Below, one piece after another: positions 1-10,298 of a stretch of DNA of 64,000 nt (positions within the stretch are counted from its first letter, which is position 1; every line of letters starts with the position of its first letter). Position numbers and translations under genes: made by a program. The stretch covers positions 62,001-126,000 of the forward strand of contig NZ_JACHIH010000003.1 of the NCBI RefSeq assembly GCF_014203125.1, in the 5' to 3' direction. The DNA is from Rhodopseudomonas rhenobacensis (GTDB lineage: Bacteria; Pseudomonadota; Alphaproteobacteria; Rhizobiales; Xanthobacteraceae). The notes beneath the pieces are model-generated. The model saw only the letters and a list, made by a program, of their open reading frames with translations. It had not been told where the DNA came from and did not search any database.

Positions 1-747
1 GAAAAGATCGCGCATCAATCGGCCAAGGACGCCGAGGCCAGCGGCGCCGCGGTCGGCCGCGCGGTCGAGGCGATGCAGACCATCGCCGGCAAGATCACCA
101 TCGTGCAGGAGATCGCCCGCCAGACCGATCTGCTGGCGCTCAACGCCGCGGTGGAAGCCGCGCGCGCCGGCGAACACGGCAAGGGTTTTGCGGTGGTGGC
201 TTCCGAGGTTCGGAAGCTCGCCGAACGCAGCCAGACCGCGGCCGCCGAAATCGGCGCGCTGTCGACCGAGACCGTGAAGGCGGCGCAGGAGGCCGGCTCG
301 ATGCTGTCGCGCCTGGTGCCCGATATCAAGAAGACCGCGCAGCTGGTCGAAGAGATCACCGCCGCCTGCCGCGAGCAGGACGTCGGCTCCTCGCAGATCA
401 ACCAGGCGATCCAGCAGCTCGACAAGGTCGGCCAGCAGAACGCAGCCGCCTCCGAGCAGGTCTCCTCGACCTCCGAGGAACTGGCCTCGCAGGCCGAGCA
501 ACTGCAGTCGACCATCGCCTACTTCAAGATCGATCACGCCAAGGCCGCCAGCAGCGACAGGGCCGAGGGGCTCGACAAGGCGGTGGCGCAACTGCGCAAC
601 AAGGCCACGGCGATGGCGGCGCCGCCCCGCGCCGCCAAGAGCCCGGCCGCGCGGCCGGCACGCGCGCTGAAGGTTGCCGGCGGCGGCGGCTTTGCGCTCG
701 AGATGAACGACCCCGTCGACGATCGCGACGCCGAGTTCCATCGCTAA
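1..747 (+). CDS. Methyl-accepting chemotaxis protein, C-terminal part (cut by window start)
   Basis: Only the last 248 codons are present; the frame is open from base 1. The visible part is the cytoplasmic signalling domain of an MCP, which controls CheA kinase through CheW. The hairpin tip is clear ([20 protein letters not shown], then [18 protein letters not shown]). After the coiled coil comes a Pro/Ala-rich linker and a tail ending [26 protein letters not shown]-like, shared in short form with the two following MCPs. The missing N-terminal part should hold two membrane segments, a periplasmic sensor and HAMP. A 164-base stretch (91-254) is identical to 4584-4747 in the third MCP. Gene 2 starts 71 bases downstream. 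Confidence 0.95.
   Translation, partial: EKIAHQSAKDAEASGAAVGRAVEAMQTIAGKITIVQEIARQTDLLALNAAVEAARAGEHGKGFAVVASEVRKLAERSQTAAAEIGALSTETVKAAQEAGSMLSRLVPDIKKTAQLVEEITAACREQDVGSSQINQAIQQLDKVGQQNAAASEQVSSTSEELASQAEQLQSTIAYFKIDHAKAASSDRAEGLDKAVAQLRNKATAMAAPPRAAKSPAARPARALKVAGGGGFALEMNDPVDDRDAEFHR
91..254. repeat. 164-base identical stretch, copy 1 (with 4584-4747)
   Basis: Bases 91-254 in the first MCP are identical to 4584-4747 in the third MCP, whereas the middle MCP differs at several synonymous sites in the same region. It encodes the signalling-tip region, so it is a candidate gene-conversion tract. Confidence 0.85.
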
Positions 748-818
748 CTGAGCGGCGGCGCCGCGAGGCTTCGGCCGGCGGCCGCCGCCACGACCATCCC
801 GTGAAGGGGGATCAAGAG

Positions 819-2903
819 ATGTCCATGAGATTTTCTGTCAAGGCCAAGCTTGCAACCACGTTTGGCGCCGTCACCATCCTGTCGTTGATCACCGGCGGAG
901 TCGCCTATCTCAAACTGGTTTCGCTGGAGGCCGCGCAGCAAGGCCTGGTCCAGCAGGGTTTGCGGATGGAGAAGACCGCCGACCTGATGGGCGAAATTCA
1001 ATCCGCCCAACGCGCCGAGAACCGGATGATCAACGCCACCTCGGAAAAGGACACCGCGGACAATTATCGCGCCTTGCTCGAGCGCCACGACAAGGCCCTC
1101 AAGCTCAAGGACGAGCTCACGGCGATCGCCAGCGAGGAGGGCAAGCGTCAGCTCGGCCTGGCCACCGACAAGCTCAAACACATGTATGATTTGCAGAAGC
1201 AATCCGGCAAGCTGGCGTTGCTGAACTCCAACAATCATGCGGCGCAGCTGTGGTCGGTCGAGGGATTGAGCGCCGCGCGCGAATTGAACGCCAGCATCGA
1301 CGTGGCGTTTGCCGACCTCAACAAGGCGCCGGATCGGATCGAAAACGTTCGTGCGCTGCTGACACTGCAGAGCGCGCGGCTGGAGGCGGCGCGTCTCGCC
1401 CGGCTGGTGGTGACCACCTTCTCGGCGTCGTCGGTGGAGCAGCTCGAGGCCGAACAAAAGACCGCCGTCGCGCAGGCCACCGAGCTGAAGTCCAGCATCG
1501 GGCAGGCGCTCAATCAACTCGGCGGTCTCGGCGTCGCGGTCAACAATATCACCCGCGACTACGAGCGGTTTTCCGGCGTTGCCGACAAGATCCTCGCCAC
1601 GGCGCGCGAGGCCGGCAACATCAAGGCACTGGCGATCACCACCGGCGAAGGGCGCAAGGCGTTCAACGACAGCCTCGAGGCGTTCGAGGACTACATCATC
1701 CTGATCAAGAAGCGGATGAACGAGCTCGCAACCGCCGGCGCCGAGGAAGCGGCCTCGGCGAAGACGCTGCTGGCCGCCATCATCGCCGCCTCGCTGCTGA
1801 TCGCGGTGGCCTCGGCGCTGTGGATCGCCATCAATATCAGCCGCAGCCTCGGCCGCGCCGTCAAGCTCGCCGACGCGGTTGCGGCGGGCGACCTGACCCA
1901 GACCACCAAGCCGACCAGCAATGACGAGGTCGGCGACCTGATCATCTCGCTGAACGGCACCGTGGAGCGTCTGCGCGGCGTGGTGACGGATGCGGTGACG
2001 GCCTCGCAGAACGTCTCCGCCGGCAGCCAGCAACTCTCGGCCAGCGCCGAGCAACTGTCACAAGGCGCCACCGAACAGGCCTCGGCGGCGGAAGAAGCCT
2101 CCTCGTCGATGGAAGAGATGGCGGCGAATGTGAAGCAGAACGCCGAGAACGCCGGGCAGACCGAGAAGATCGCGCATCAATCGGCCAAGGACGCCGAGGC
2201 CAGCGGCATCGCGGTCGGCCGCGCCGTCGAGGCGATGCAGACCATCGCCGGCAAGATCACCATCGTGCAGGAGATCGCTCGCCAGACCGATCTGTTGGCG
2301 CTCAACGCCGCGGTGGAGGCCGCCCGCGCCGGCGAACACGGCAAGGGTTTTGCGGTGGTGGCGTCGGAAGTGCGCAAGCTCGCCGAGCGGAGCCAGACCG
2401 CGGCCGCCGAGATCGGCGAATTGTCGACCGAGACCGTCAAGGCGGCGCAGGAGGCCGGCTCGATGCTGCTGAGGCTGGTGCCGGACATCAAGAAGACCGC
2501 GGAGCTGGTCGGCGAGATCACCGCCGCCTGCCGCGAGCAGGACGTCGGCTCCTCGCAGATCAACCAGGCGATCCAGCAACTCGACAAGGTCGGCCAGCAG
2601 AACGCCGCGGCGTCCGAACAGGTCTCCTCGACCTCCGAGGAATTGGCCTCGCAGGCCGAGCAGCTGCAGTCGACCATCGCCTACTTCAAGGTCGACCGCC
2701 CGAAAGAGCGGCAGGCCAATGTCCCGATCGAGCTGGAAAAGGCCGTGGCGCAGCTGCGCAGCAAGGCGGCGGTGATGGCCGCGCCATCGCGACCGCCTCA
2801 GCCGACACCGCGGGCCGCGCGTCCGCTCAAGGTCGCCGGCGGCGGCTTCGCGCTGGAGATGCACGACGCCGCGGACGACCGCGACGCCGAGTTTCAACGC
2901 TGA
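819..2903 (+). CDS. Methyl-accepting chemotaxis protein, membrane receptor
   Basis: A 694-residue transducer that senses a periplasmic signal and modulates CheA through CheW. Order: N-terminal membrane segment (about 8-30), a large mostly helical periplasmic domain (about 31-315, long enough for a helical-bimodular or double four-helix-bundle sensor), second membrane segment ([19 protein letters not shown], near 320-338), HAMP (about 340-393), then the MCP signalling domain with tip [20 protein letters not shown]. It ends with the shared tail [21 protein letters not shown] chose ATG 819 because AAGGGGG lies about 8 bases upstream; an in-frame GTG at 801 and ATG at 825 (MRFSVKAKL) are alternatives. 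No ligand can be assigned. It is the middle copy of a tandem MCP array. Confidence 0.95.
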   Translation: MSMRFSVKAKLATTFGAVTILSLITGGVAYLKLVSLEAAQQGLVQQGLRMEKTADLMGEIQSAQRAENRMINATSEKDTADNYRALLERHDKALKLKDELTAIASEEGKRQLGLATDKLKHMYDLQKQSGKLALLNSNNHAAQLWSVEGLSAARELNASIDVAFADLNKAPDRIENVRALLTLQSARLEAARLARLVVTTFSASSVEQLEAEQKTAVAQATELKSSIGQALNQLGGLGVAVNNITRDYERFSGVADKILATAREAGNIKALAITTGEGRKAFNDSLEAFEDYIILIKKRMNELATAGAEEAASAKTLLAAIIAASLLIAVASALWIAINISRSLGRAVKLADAVAAGDLTQTTKPTSNDEVGDLIISLNGTVERLRGVVTDAVTASQNVSAGSQQLSASAEQLSQGATEQASAAEEASSSMEEMAANVKQNAENAGQTEKIAHQSAKDAEASGIAVGRAVEAMQTIAGKITIVQEIARQTDLLALNAAVEAARAGEHGKGFAVVASEVRKLAERSQTAAAEIGELSTETVKAAQEAGSMLLRLVPDIKKTAELVGEITAACREQDVGSSQINQAIQQLDKVGQQNAAASEQVSSTSEELASQAEQLQSTIAYFKVDRPKERQANVPIELEKAVAQLRSKAAVMAAPSRPPQPTPRAARPLKVAGGGFALEMHDAADDRDAEFQR

Positions 2904-2911
2904 CGCACAGG

Positions 2912-2933
2912 CGGCCCCGCCCGGGCGGGGCCG
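2912..2933 (+). terminator. GC-rich perfect palindrome after MCP gene, possible terminator
   Basis: Eleven bases (cggccccgccc) are followed directly by their exact reverse complement, nine bases after the stop codon of the MCP gene. A second small dyad (ccggga...tcccgg, 2945-2961) follows. There is no clear T tract, so termination or mRNA end stabilisation is inferred from position only. Confidence 0.45.
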
Positions 2934-3155
2934 TCCGTCGCCGGCCGGGATTCGGTCCCGGTAAGGTCCCGTAGTTCTCCGCAGCGCTATGTTAACCGGA
3001 CGTAGAAAGGATCACTCCAAGTTTTCCCACAAGTAATGCATTCATTTGCGGATCGATCAATTCGGATCCGGGTAGTGAGGCGTGACGACTTCGCCACCGT
3101 TCCGGCAAGGAACGCTCGAGAATCCGATCTAAAATCGACTCATGGGGACACCACA

Positions 3156-5228
3156 ATGCGATTTTCCGTCAAGGCAAAACTGGCCTGCACGTTCGGCGCG
3201 GTGACGCTGTTGTCGCTGATGACCGGCGGCATCGCTTACAACAAGCTGAGTTCGCTGGAAGCATCGCAGGAAAGGATGGTTCAGCAGGGAGCCCGCATGA
3301 AGTTGGCGTCGGACATCATGAACGACATGCAGGGCCAGCAGCGTTCCGAAACAAGGATGATCATGTCGGTGTTCGACAAGGACACCGAAGCCAACTATCG
3401 GCAGATGATCGAGCGTCAGGGCGCGGTGATGAAGTCGCGCGACGAACTCTACGCGATCGCCACCGAGGCCGGCAAGCGGCTGCTCGATCAGGCTGCGGTC
3501 AAGCTCAAGCAATTCAACGAGCTGCAGCAGCAAGCCGGCAAAGCCGGACTGCTCAATTCCAGCCATCGCGCCTCCGAACTTTGGCTTGCGGAAGGATTGC
3601 CGGCGTTGCTCGAATTCAACGCCGCGCTGGACGCCGCCGCGCAGGAACTCAACAAGGCACCGGGCCAGACTGACAATCTGCGCGCCATGGTGGCGTTGCA
3701 GACCACGCGCTTCGAGGCGGCGCGGCTCGGCCGGCAGACGCTGTCGACGTTCACCGCGTCGACGATCGACGAACTGGAAAACTCCTATAAGGCCGCCGCC
3801 GCCCAGCTGGGCGGCCTCAAGTCCACCGTGACCCAGACCGTGTCGCAACTGAACGGCATCGGCGCGTCGACCGCCACGATCGCCCGGCAGCATGAAAAAT
3901 ACTCCGGCGCTGTCGATAAGATCATCGGCCTTGCCAAAGAGGGCGGCAACATCAAGGCGTTGGCGATCAGCAACGGCGCGGGCCGCATAGCCTTCAACGA
4001 AACCGTCGAGGCGTTCGAAGAGTTCACCAAATTGGCCAATCAGCGCATGGTCGAACTCGGAAGCGCCGGCGCCGAGGAAGCGGAATTCGCAAAGCTGCTG
4101 CTGATCAGCATCATCGCCGCTTCGTTGCTGATCGCGATTGCGTCGGCGACCTGGATCGCCATCAATATCAGCCGCAGCCTCGGCCGCGCCGTCAAGCTCG
4201 CCGACGCCGTTGCGGCGGGCGATCTCACTCAGACCATCAAAGCCACCAGCAACGACGAGGTCGGCGATTTGATCATCTCGCTGAACGGCACGGTGGAACG
4301 GCTGCGCACGGTGGTCACCGACGCGGTCACCGCGGCGCAGAACGTCTCCGCCGGCAGCCAGCAATTGTCGGCCAGCGCCGAGCAGCTGTCGCAGGGCGCC
4401 ACCGAACAGGCCTCGGCCGCGGAAGAAGCCTCCTCGTCGATGGAAGAGATGGCGGCCAATGTGAAGCAGAACGCCGAGAACGCCGGTCAGACCGAGAAGA
4501 TTGCGCATCAATCGGCCAAGGACGCCGAGGCCAGCGGCATCGCGGTCGGCCGCGCGGTCGAGGCCATGCAGACCATCGCCAACAAGATCACCATCGTGCA
4601 GGAGATCGCCCGCCAGACCGATCTGCTGGCGCTCAACGCCGCGGTGGAAGCCGCGCGCGCCGGCGAACACGGCAAGGGTTTTGCGGTGGTGGCTTCCGAG
4701 GTTCGGAAGCTCGCCGAACGCAGCCAGACCGCGGCCGCCGAAATCGGTGCGCTGTCGAGCGAAACCGTCAAGGCGGCGCAGGAAGCCGGTACGATGTTGT
4801 CGCGGCTGGTGCCGGACATCAAGAAGACCGCGCAGCTGGTCGAAGAAATCACCGCCGCCTGCCGCGAGCAGGACGTCGGCTCGTCGCAGATCAACCAGGC
4901 GATCCAGCAGCTCGACAAGGTCGGCCAGCAGAACGCCTCGGCCTCCGAGCAGGTCTCCTCGACCTCCGAGGAACTGGCGTCGCAGGCCGAGCAACTGCAA
5001 TCGACCATCGCCTACTTCAAGATCGACCGTCCGAACGAGGGCGTCCAGCCGGCCCCTCTCGACAAGGCGGTGGCGCAACTGCGCGGCAAGGCCGCGGCGA
5101 TGGGCGCCCATCGTTCGAAGAAGCCGGCACCGCGGCCGGTGCGGGCGCTGAAAGTCGCGGGCGGCGGCGGTTTCGCGCTGGAAATGAACGATGCCGCCGA
5201 CGACCGCGATGCGGATTTTCATCGCTGA
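3156..5228 (+). CDS. Methyl-accepting chemotaxis protein, membrane receptor (tandem paralogue)
   Basis: A 690-residue MCP with the same layout as the preceding gene: TM1 (about 8-28), periplasmic helical sensor of about 280 residues that diverges in sequence from its neighbour, TM2 ([16 protein letters not shown]), HAMP, signalling domain and the tail [20 protein letters not shown]. The HAMP and signalling halves are nearly identical to the neighbours, whereas the sensor halves differ, so the paralogues probably sense different cues while feeding one kinase. I start it at ATG 3156 ([10 protein letters not shown], matching the paralogue, GGGGA upstream); an in-frame ATG at 3036 would add 40 unlikely residues. 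The 252-base gap before it holds the palindrome and presumably a promoter. Confidence 0.95.
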   Translation: MRFSVKAKLACTFGAVTLLSLMTGGIAYNKLSSLEASQERMVQQGARMKLASDIMNDMQGQQRSETRMIMSVFDKDTEANYRQMIERQGAVMKSRDELYAIATEAGKRLLDQAAVKLKQFNELQQQAGKAGLLNSSHRASELWLAEGLPALLEFNAALDAAAQELNKAPGQTDNLRAMVALQTTRFEAARLGRQTLSTFTASTIDELENSYKAAAAQLGGLKSTVTQTVSQLNGIGASTATIARQHEKYSGAVDKIIGLAKEGGNIKALAISNGAGRIAFNETVEAFEEFTKLANQRMVELGSAGAEEAEFAKLLLISIIAASLLIAIASATWIAINISRSLGRAVKLADAVAAGDLTQTIKATSNDEVGDLIISLNGTVERLRTVVTDAVTAAQNVSAGSQQLSASAEQLSQGATEQASAAEEASSSMEEMAANVKQNAENAGQTEKIAHQSAKDAEASGIAVGRAVEAMQTIANKITIVQEIARQTDLLALNAAVEAARAGEHGKGFAVVASEVRKLAERSQTAAAEIGALSSETVKAAQEAGTMLSRLVPDIKKTAQLVEEITAACREQDVGSSQINQAIQQLDKVGQQNASASEQVSSTSEELASQAEQLQSTIAYFKIDRPNEGVQPAPLDKAVAQLRGKAAAMGAHRSKKPAPRPVRALKVAGGGGFALEMNDAADDRDADFHR
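4584..4747. repeat. 164-base identical stretch, copy 2 (with 91-254)
   Basis: Partner of the identical stretch in the first MCP gene; the identity ends at a synonymous change (tcggc/tcggt) and begins after a Gly/Asn difference (GGC/AAC). Confidence 0.85.
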
Positions 5229-5287
5229 TCACCGCGGTCGCGCCGGTCGGCGCGACCAACTAACAAGATTGGATTAAGGAGTACATC

Positions 5288-5767
5288 ATGGCCGAAACGA
5301 CGCAATATCTCACGCTCGGGCTCGACGGCGAGACCTTCGGCATCGGGATTCGCAACGTCCGTGAGATCCTCGACATGCGGCCGATCTCCAAACTGCCGCA
5401 TGCGCCGAATTTCCTGCTCGGCATGATCGACGTGCGCGGCTCCAGCTATCCGATCGTCGATCTGCGGATCAAGCTCGATCTGCCGAGCGTGCCGGCGACC
5501 GAAGCCACCCGCATCATCATCCTCGACGTGCCGATGGGCGATCAGTTCGTCGGCGTCGGCTTCGTCGCCGACTGCGTGTTCGAGGTCACCGGCATCGACG
5601 AAAGCCAGATCGAGCCGCCGCCGACGGTGGGCGGGCGCTGGAAGTCGGACTATCTCGCCGGGATCGGCAAGAAGGGCGAGAACTTCGTCATCATTTTCGA
5701 TCTGGCGAAGCTGATGACCACCGGCGGCGTCGTCCCTGGTGCTCCGGTCGAAGCCGAGGCGGCCTGA
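5288..5767 (+). CDS. cheW: Chemotaxis coupling protein CheW
   Basis: A 159-residue CheW that scaffolds MCPs and CheA in the receptor array at the membrane. Typical features are the opening TQYLTLGLDGETFGIGI, the NVREIL strand, and FLLGMIDVRGSSYPIVDLRIKL, all conserved CheW signatures. The length is standard. The start is supported by AAGGAG at 5277-5282, about seven bases before ATG. It lies 59 bases after the third MCP and only four bases before cheR, so mcp-cheW-cheR-cheB reads as one operon. No CheA or CheY is in the window; they presumably lie upstream or elsewhere. Confidence 0.97.
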   Translation: MAETTQYLTLGLDGETFGIGIRNVREILDMRPISKLPHAPNFLLGMIDVRGSSYPIVDLRIKLDLPSVPATEATRIIILDVPMGDQFVGVGFVADCVFEVTGIDESQIEPPPTVGGRWKSDYLAGIGKKGENFVIIFDLAKLMTTGGVVPGAPVEAEAA

Positions 5768-5771
5768 CCCG

Positions 5772-6620
5772 ATGCAGCCTTTGATGATCGAACCGCTTCC
5801 GCGGCTGTCCGACCGGCATTTTCGCGAGATCGCCGAACTGGTCGAACAGCAGGTCGGAATCCGCCTGCCGGAAAACAAGCGGTTGATGCTCGAGGGCCGA
5901 TTGCAGAAGCGGGTTCGCGCGCTGGGCTATCAGGATATCAACGAATATGTCGATCGGCTGTTCGAGGACGATCATTTCGACGCCGAGCTGATCCACCTGA
6001 TCGACTGCGTGACCACCAACAAGACCGACTTCTTCCGCGAGCCGTTTCACTTCGACTTCCTGCGCGACACCGCGGTGCCGGAGCTGTTGCGCAAGACCCG
6101 TGGCCGGCCGCTGAAGATCTGGAGCGCGGCCTGCTCGACCGGAATGGAGGCCTACACCATCGCCATCGTGCTCGACGACATGCAGCGCAGCGGCGTCGGC
6201 TTCCAGTTTCGCATTCTCGGCACCGACATCTCGACCGGCGTGCTGCAGCTCGCCGAGGAGGGCATCTACACCAGGGAGATGATCGCGCCGGTGCCGGAGG
6301 CGATGGCCAAGCGCTACTTCCTGTCGTCGAAGGACAAGTCGCGCAGCGAGGTGCGGATCGTGCCCGAGCTGCGCCGCTCGGTGGCGTTCATGCGCATGAA
6401 CCTGATGGACGCGGTGTATCCGGTCGACCGCGACGTCGACGTGATTTTCTGCCGCAACGTTTTGATCTATTTCGACAAGCCGACTCAGAGCAAGGTCGTC
6501 GAGCGGCTCTGCAGTCATTTGCGGCCGGGCGGTTACCTGATCGTCGGGCATTCCGAATCGATGATTCAGAACCAGTCGATCAAAATCAAACAGGTGCAGC
6601 CGACGATTTTCAAGGTCTAG
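5772..6620 (+). CDS. cheR: Chemotaxis protein methyltransferase CheR
   Basis: A 282-residue CheR that transfers methyl groups from S-adenosylmethionine to glutamates of MCPs for adaptation. The small alpha-helical N-terminal domain (about 1-85, with [21 protein letters not shown]) precedes the SAM-binding methyltransferase domain. Seen there are [15 protein letters not shown], the SAM loop [22 protein letters not shown], and the [14 protein letters not shown] motif. The SAM loop reads STGME where most CheR proteins have STGEE; the effect is unknown. ATG 5772 was chosen because it begins four bases after the cheW stop; ATG 5784 is a possible alternative. The cheB start follows six bases after the stop. 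Confidence 0.95.
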   Translation: MQPLMIEPLPRLSDRHFREIAELVEQQVGIRLPENKRLMLEGRLQKRVRALGYQDINEYVDRLFEDDHFDAELIHLIDCVTTNKTDFFREPFHFDFLRDTAVPELLRKTRGRPLKIWSAACSTGMEAYTIAIVLDDMQRSGVGFQFRILGTDISTGVLQLAEEGIYTREMIAPVPEAMAKRYFLSSKDKSRSEVRIVPELRRSVAFMRMNLMDAVYPVDRDVDVIFCRNVLIYFDKPTQSKVVERLCSHLRPGGYLIVGHSESMIQNQSIKIKQVQPTIFKV

Positions 6621-6625
6621 ATGGT

Positions 6626-7732
6626 ATGCCAAATACAATGCTGAGGCCAAAAATTCGCGTGCTGATCGTCGACGATTCCGCGTCGGTTCGCCAGATCCTG
6701 ACCACGATCCTGAACGGCGATCCGGACATCGAAGTGATGGCGTCGGCCGCCGATCCGTTCGCCGCGGCGCGCAGGCTGCAGGACGAGATCCCCGACGTCA
6801 TCATTCTCGATATCGAGATGCCGCGGATGGACGGCATCACCTTCCTGCGCAAGATCATGGCGCAGCGGCCGATCCCGGTGATCATCTGCTCGACGCTGAC
6901 CGAAGAGCGCTCCGACGTGATGTTCGAGGCGTTCGAGGCCGGCGCCTTCGATATCGTGCCGAAGCCGCGGATCGACACCACGCAGGCGCTGCTCGAGGCG
7001 TCGACGCGGATGTGCGATGCCGTCAAGGCCGCGGCGCGCGCCCGGATACGTCCGCGGCGACCGCCGCGGATGGTGGTGGAGGCCAAGCTGACCGCGGACG
7101 CCATCATGCCGCCGCCGGTCAGCGGCCGGGCGCGTCCGACCACCGAGCGGCTGGTCTGCATCGGGGTGTCGACCGGCGGCACCGAGGCATTGCGCGACGT
7201 GCTGGAATGCCTGCCGGTCAAGGCGCCGGCGATTCTGATCGTCCAGCACATGCCGCAGGGCTTCACCGCGGCGTTCGCCAAACGGCTCGACAGCCTGTGC
7301 GAGATCGAGGTGCGCGAAGCGCAGGACGGCGACGCCGTGGTGCAGGGCTGCGCCTATATAGCGCCGGGCGGCCGTCACATGCTGCTGCAGCGCACCGGCC
7401 AGCGCTATCATATCGCCATCAAGGACGGCCCGCCGGTGTCGCGGCATCGGCCGTCGGCGGACGTGCTGTTTCGCTCGGCGGCGCAATATGCCGGGGCCAA
7501 CGCGCTCGGCATCATCATGACCGGAATGGGCGACGACGGCGCGCGCGGTCTGCTGGAGATGCACAAGCTCGGCGCCAGCACGCGGGCCCAGGACGAGGAA
7601 AGCTGCGTGGTGTTCGGCATGCCGAAGGAAGCCATCGCGCTCGGCGCGGTGGACAAGGTGGTGCCGCTGGCGCAGATCCCGCGCGAAATCATGCTGTGGC
7701 AGGACGCGCGGCAGCCGGCGTCGACGGTCTGA
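6626..7732 (+). CDS. cheB: Chemotaxis response regulator protein-glutamate methylesterase CheB
   Basis: A 368-residue CheB that removes methyl groups from MCPs (and deamidates them) when phosphorylated by CheA. The receiver domain (about 9-128) has the acidic pair D16/D17 and the phosphoacceptor D62 in [10 protein letters not shown], with K113 near VPKP. An Arg/Pro-rich linker (about 135-172) leads to the methylesterase domain. The catalytic serine lies in IGVSTGG (S182), the histidine in VQHMP (H208), and the aspartate in MTGMGDDG (D303). All family residues are present, so it should be active. It sits between cheR and a soluble MCP-like gene that starts two bases after its stop. Confidence 0.97.
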   Translation: MPNTMLRPKIRVLIVDDSASVRQILTTILNGDPDIEVMASAADPFAAARRLQDEIPDVIILDIEMPRMDGITFLRKIMAQRPIPVIICSTLTEERSDVMFEAFEAGAFDIVPKPRIDTTQALLEASTRMCDAVKAAARARIRPRRPPRMVVEAKLTADAIMPPPVSGRARPTTERLVCIGVSTGGTEALRDVLECLPVKAPAILIVQHMPQGFTAAFAKRLDSLCEIEVREAQDGDAVVQGCAYIAPGGRHMLLQRTGQRYHIAIKDGPPVSRHRPSADVLFRSAAQYAGANALGIIMTGMGDDGARGLLEMHKLGASTRAQDEESCVVFGMPKEAIALGAVDKVVPLAQIPREIMLWQDARQPASTV

Positions 7733-7734
7733 CA

Positions 7735-9474
7735 ATGGACCACGCGGATCCCGAAACGCTCGAAACCCAAGCCGTCGCCGCGATCGAAGACGTCGGCAGT
7801 CGAATCGAGGAGGTGTTCGCGCGGGTCGGCGGCGACCTCGGCCGGGCGCATGGCATCTTCGACGGATTGAATGCCGATCTCGGCCTGCTCGGCGAGGAAT
7901 TGTCCGGCGCCAATATCGCCAGCGCGTCGAAGGCGTGCAAGGACATCGCCTCGCGCTTGCGCAGCCTCGCCGATGCGTTGCCGGCGGAAACCGGCCTACT
8001 GGGCGAGATCTCCGGCAGCGCCACCAAGGCTTCGGTCTATCTCAAGGATATTCTCAAGCATATCGAGATGATCACCATCATCGCGCGCAGCTCTCGGATC
8101 GAGGCGGCGTCGCTGGATGGCGATCGCGGCGGCTTCCTGAGCTTCACCCGCGAGGCGTCCGAGCTCGCCCAATCGGTGCAGCGCTCGATCGTCGCCTGCG
8201 CCAAGGACCAGGAGCAACTGGCCGGCGCCATCGCCGCGGCGCTGAAGGGCCAGTCGAATTTCGAGGCGCATTACAAGGGCCGGCTGTTGACCGCGAGCGC
8301 CGAGCTGACGTCGGCCTGCGACGAGATCGCGGCCCGCCAGGCCGAGAGCGCGCGGCTCGCCGGACTGGCGCGCGCCAGCGCTGGCAACATCGGCGGCGCG
8401 GTCGGCAACGCCATCGTGTCGCTGCAGGCCGGCGACAGCACGCGGCAGCGGTTGGAGCACATCTGCCGGGCGTTGCGCCAGGTGCGGCCGAGCGGCGGGA
8501 TCGCGCCGGCCGCCGGCCGCGACGCCTCCGATCTGGCGATCGTGGCGCCGTTCGTGCACGCCCTGCAGGCCGTGCAGCTCAAGGACGCGATCACCGGATT
8601 TTCCCAGGACGTCGGCACCATCGAGCGGTCGTTGACCGCGCTCGGGCTCGATGCCGCCCAGATGGTCGGTCACGGCCGCTCGCTGTGCGGCGGTCAGGGC
8701 GACGATATGAGTTCGCTCCTGGCGGTGATGAAGACCCGGCTCAGCACCGCGCTGTCGCTGATCGCCGCCTGCGGCTGCGCCAAGATGGCGGTCGATCAGT
8801 CGATCGCGGTGCTGGAAAGCATGCTCAAGGAGTTTCGCGCGGCGATCTCCTCGCTCGGCGACACCGTGATCGACATCACCCTGATCGGCATGAACGCCGG
8901 GCTGAAAGCCAGCCATCTCGGCGAACGCGGCCGCGCCTTCGTGGTGATCGCCAATGAATTGAAGACCACGGCCGATCGGATCTCGGCGGCGGCAAAACTC
9001 CTCAGCCCGGTGGTCGACGCGATCGAACAGGCGGCCGATCGACTGAAGGGACTGCGCGAAGCCGAAGAGGCGCTGCACGTCGAGGAGATGCAAGGCTCGA
9101 TCGGCCAGGCTCTCGGAGAGATCGAGGCCGGCAACGGACATCTCGCCAGCTTGATGGACCATCTGACCAGCGAAAGCGCGGTGTTTGAAAAACTCGTGGT
9201 CGGCGCCAACGCCGCGATGACCGAATTGGGCGCGAAGTTCGCGTCGCTGTCGGAGGTCGCGCTGCAGCTCGAACGCCAACGACCGCGCGCCGATCAGTTG
9301 ACGCCCGACGCCAGCCAGGCGATCGACACGCTGTTCGCCGAATTGTATCTGCAATACACCATGGTCAAGGAACGCGACGTGCACCGAAGATTTGCCGATC
9401 GCTTCGCCTTCATCGAGACCCAGGCCAGCGTCGCCGAACCCAGCGCCGACAGCACCGACGACATCTTCTTCTGA
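7735..9474 (+). CDS. Large soluble chemotaxis-associated protein with two degenerate MCP-like hairpins
   Basis: A 579-residue, mostly helical, Ala-rich protein with no membrane segment or signal peptide. Two segments look like worn copies of the MCP signalling tip: IIARSSRIEAASLDGDRGGF (about 115-140) and LIGMNAGLKASHLGERGRAF (about 380-405), the latter followed by VVIANELKTTADRI. In true MCPs this region reads [21 protein letters not shown]. It ends with an acidic-aromatic tail (STDDIFF). The gene starts two bases after cheB, so it is the last gene of the che operon. I infer a cytosolic adaptor or kinase-control role, but no named family was recognised. It could instead be a decayed cytoplasmic MCP. 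Confidence 0.8.
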   Translation: MDHADPETLETQAVAAIEDVGSRIEEVFARVGGDLGRAHGIFDGLNADLGLLGEELSGANIASASKACKDIASRLRSLADALPAETGLLGEISGSATKASVYLKDILKHIEMITIIARSSRIEAASLDGDRGGFLSFTREASELAQSVQRSIVACAKDQEQLAGAIAAALKGQSNFEAHYKGRLLTASAELTSACDEIAARQAESARLAGLARASAGNIGGAVGNAIVSLQAGDSTRQRLEHICRALRQVRPSGGIAPAAGRDASDLAIVAPFVHALQAVQLKDAITGFSQDVGTIERSLTALGLDAAQMVGHGRSLCGGQGDDMSSLLAVMKTRLSTALSLIAACGCAKMAVDQSIAVLESMLKEFRAAISSLGDTVIDITLIGMNAGLKASHLGERGRAFVVIANELKTTADRISAAAKLLSPVVDAIEQAADRLKGLREAEEALHVEEMQGSIGQALGEIEAGNGHLASLMDHLTSESAVFEKLVVGANAAMTELGAKFASLSEVALQLERQRPRADQLTPDASQAIDTLFAELYLQYTMVKERDVHRRFADRFAFIETQASVAEPSADSTDDIFF

Positions 9475-9767
9475 GCGGGCGTGCGGCGGTTCATCCGACG
9501 CGAGTGGTCTGGCCTGCGGTGAACGTCTCGGCAGCCATCATCCCGACCATCATGCCGCTGCCGTTCAAGCGCGCGGATCAGATTGCAACCGGCGCCGGCG
9601 GAATGCGAGCAGGGGTTGTGTCGCCCGTACGATTAGTTGTGAGACCTGCTCGCAACTATCGGCTCGATGCGGCAATTTGGCCGAAAGTGCGAGGAGAACC
9701 AAGGATGTCGTTGCGGTTTCCTTAACTAGACAGATCGTAATACTACCAACATTGTTCTCAAGACGGA
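9475..9767. promoter_or_regulatory. Intergenic region before the PAS/MCP pair, with a dyad
   Basis: 293 bases without a convincing gene. An imperfect inverted repeat, agttgtgag-5-ctcgcaact, lies at 9635-9657 and could be an operator. The promoter for the downstream PAS-MCP unit should lie here, but I see no strong consensus boxes. Confidence 0.3.
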
Positions 9768-10298
9768 ATGCATGACGTGGCAGTTTCGGTTGCGCCAACA
9801 AACGTCGAACTGTTCTTCGACGCCGACGATATCATCGTCTCCAAGACCGACCTCAAGGGACGGATCACCTACGCCAACAAGGTGTTCTGCGACCTCGCCG
9901 GTTACACCGAGGCCGAGCTGCTCGGGCAGCCGCACAGCATCATCCGCCATCCCGACATGCCGCGCTGCGTGTTCAAGCTGTTGTGGGACACGCTCAACGA
10001 CGGCCGCGAGATCTTCGCTTATGTGAAGAACATGTCGCGACGCGGCGATTTCTACTGGGTGTTCGCCCATGTCACGCCGTCGTTCGACGCCACCGGCCGC
10101 GTCGTCGGCTTTCATTCCAACCGCCGCGTCCCCGAGCGCCGGGTGATCGCCGCGCTGCAGCCGGTCTATGCCGCGCTGCTGCGCGAGGAGAACAGCCAGC
10201 GCAACGCCAAGGACGGCTTGGCGCAGGGCTATCGCCACCTCACCGATTTCGTCACCGCAAAGAACATGACCTATGACCAACTCGTCTTCTCTCTCTAG
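9768..10298 (+). CDS. Stand-alone Aer-type PAS sensor (CetB-like)
   Basis: A 176-residue cytosolic protein made almost entirely of one PAS domain (about 15-130). The sequence [20 protein letters not shown] then [21 protein letters not shown], with a later [12 protein letters not shown], closely follows the Aer PAS, which binds FAD and reports redox or oxygen state. Aer normally carries HAMP and signalling domains on the same chain; here the chain ends after a short helical C-terminus. The next gene overlaps it by 26 bases and supplies exactly those missing parts. This matches the arrangement of Campylobacter CetB/CetA. FAD binding is inferred from similarity to Aer, not shown. Confidence 0.88.
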   Translation: MHDVAVSVAPTNVELFFDADDIIVSKTDLKGRITYANKVFCDLAGYTEAELLGQPHSIIRHPDMPRCVFKLLWDTLNDGREIFAYVKNMSRRGDFYWVFAHVTPSFDATGRVVGFHSNRRVPERRVIAALQPVYAALLREENSQRNAKDGLAQGYRHLTDFVTAKNMTYDQLVFSL

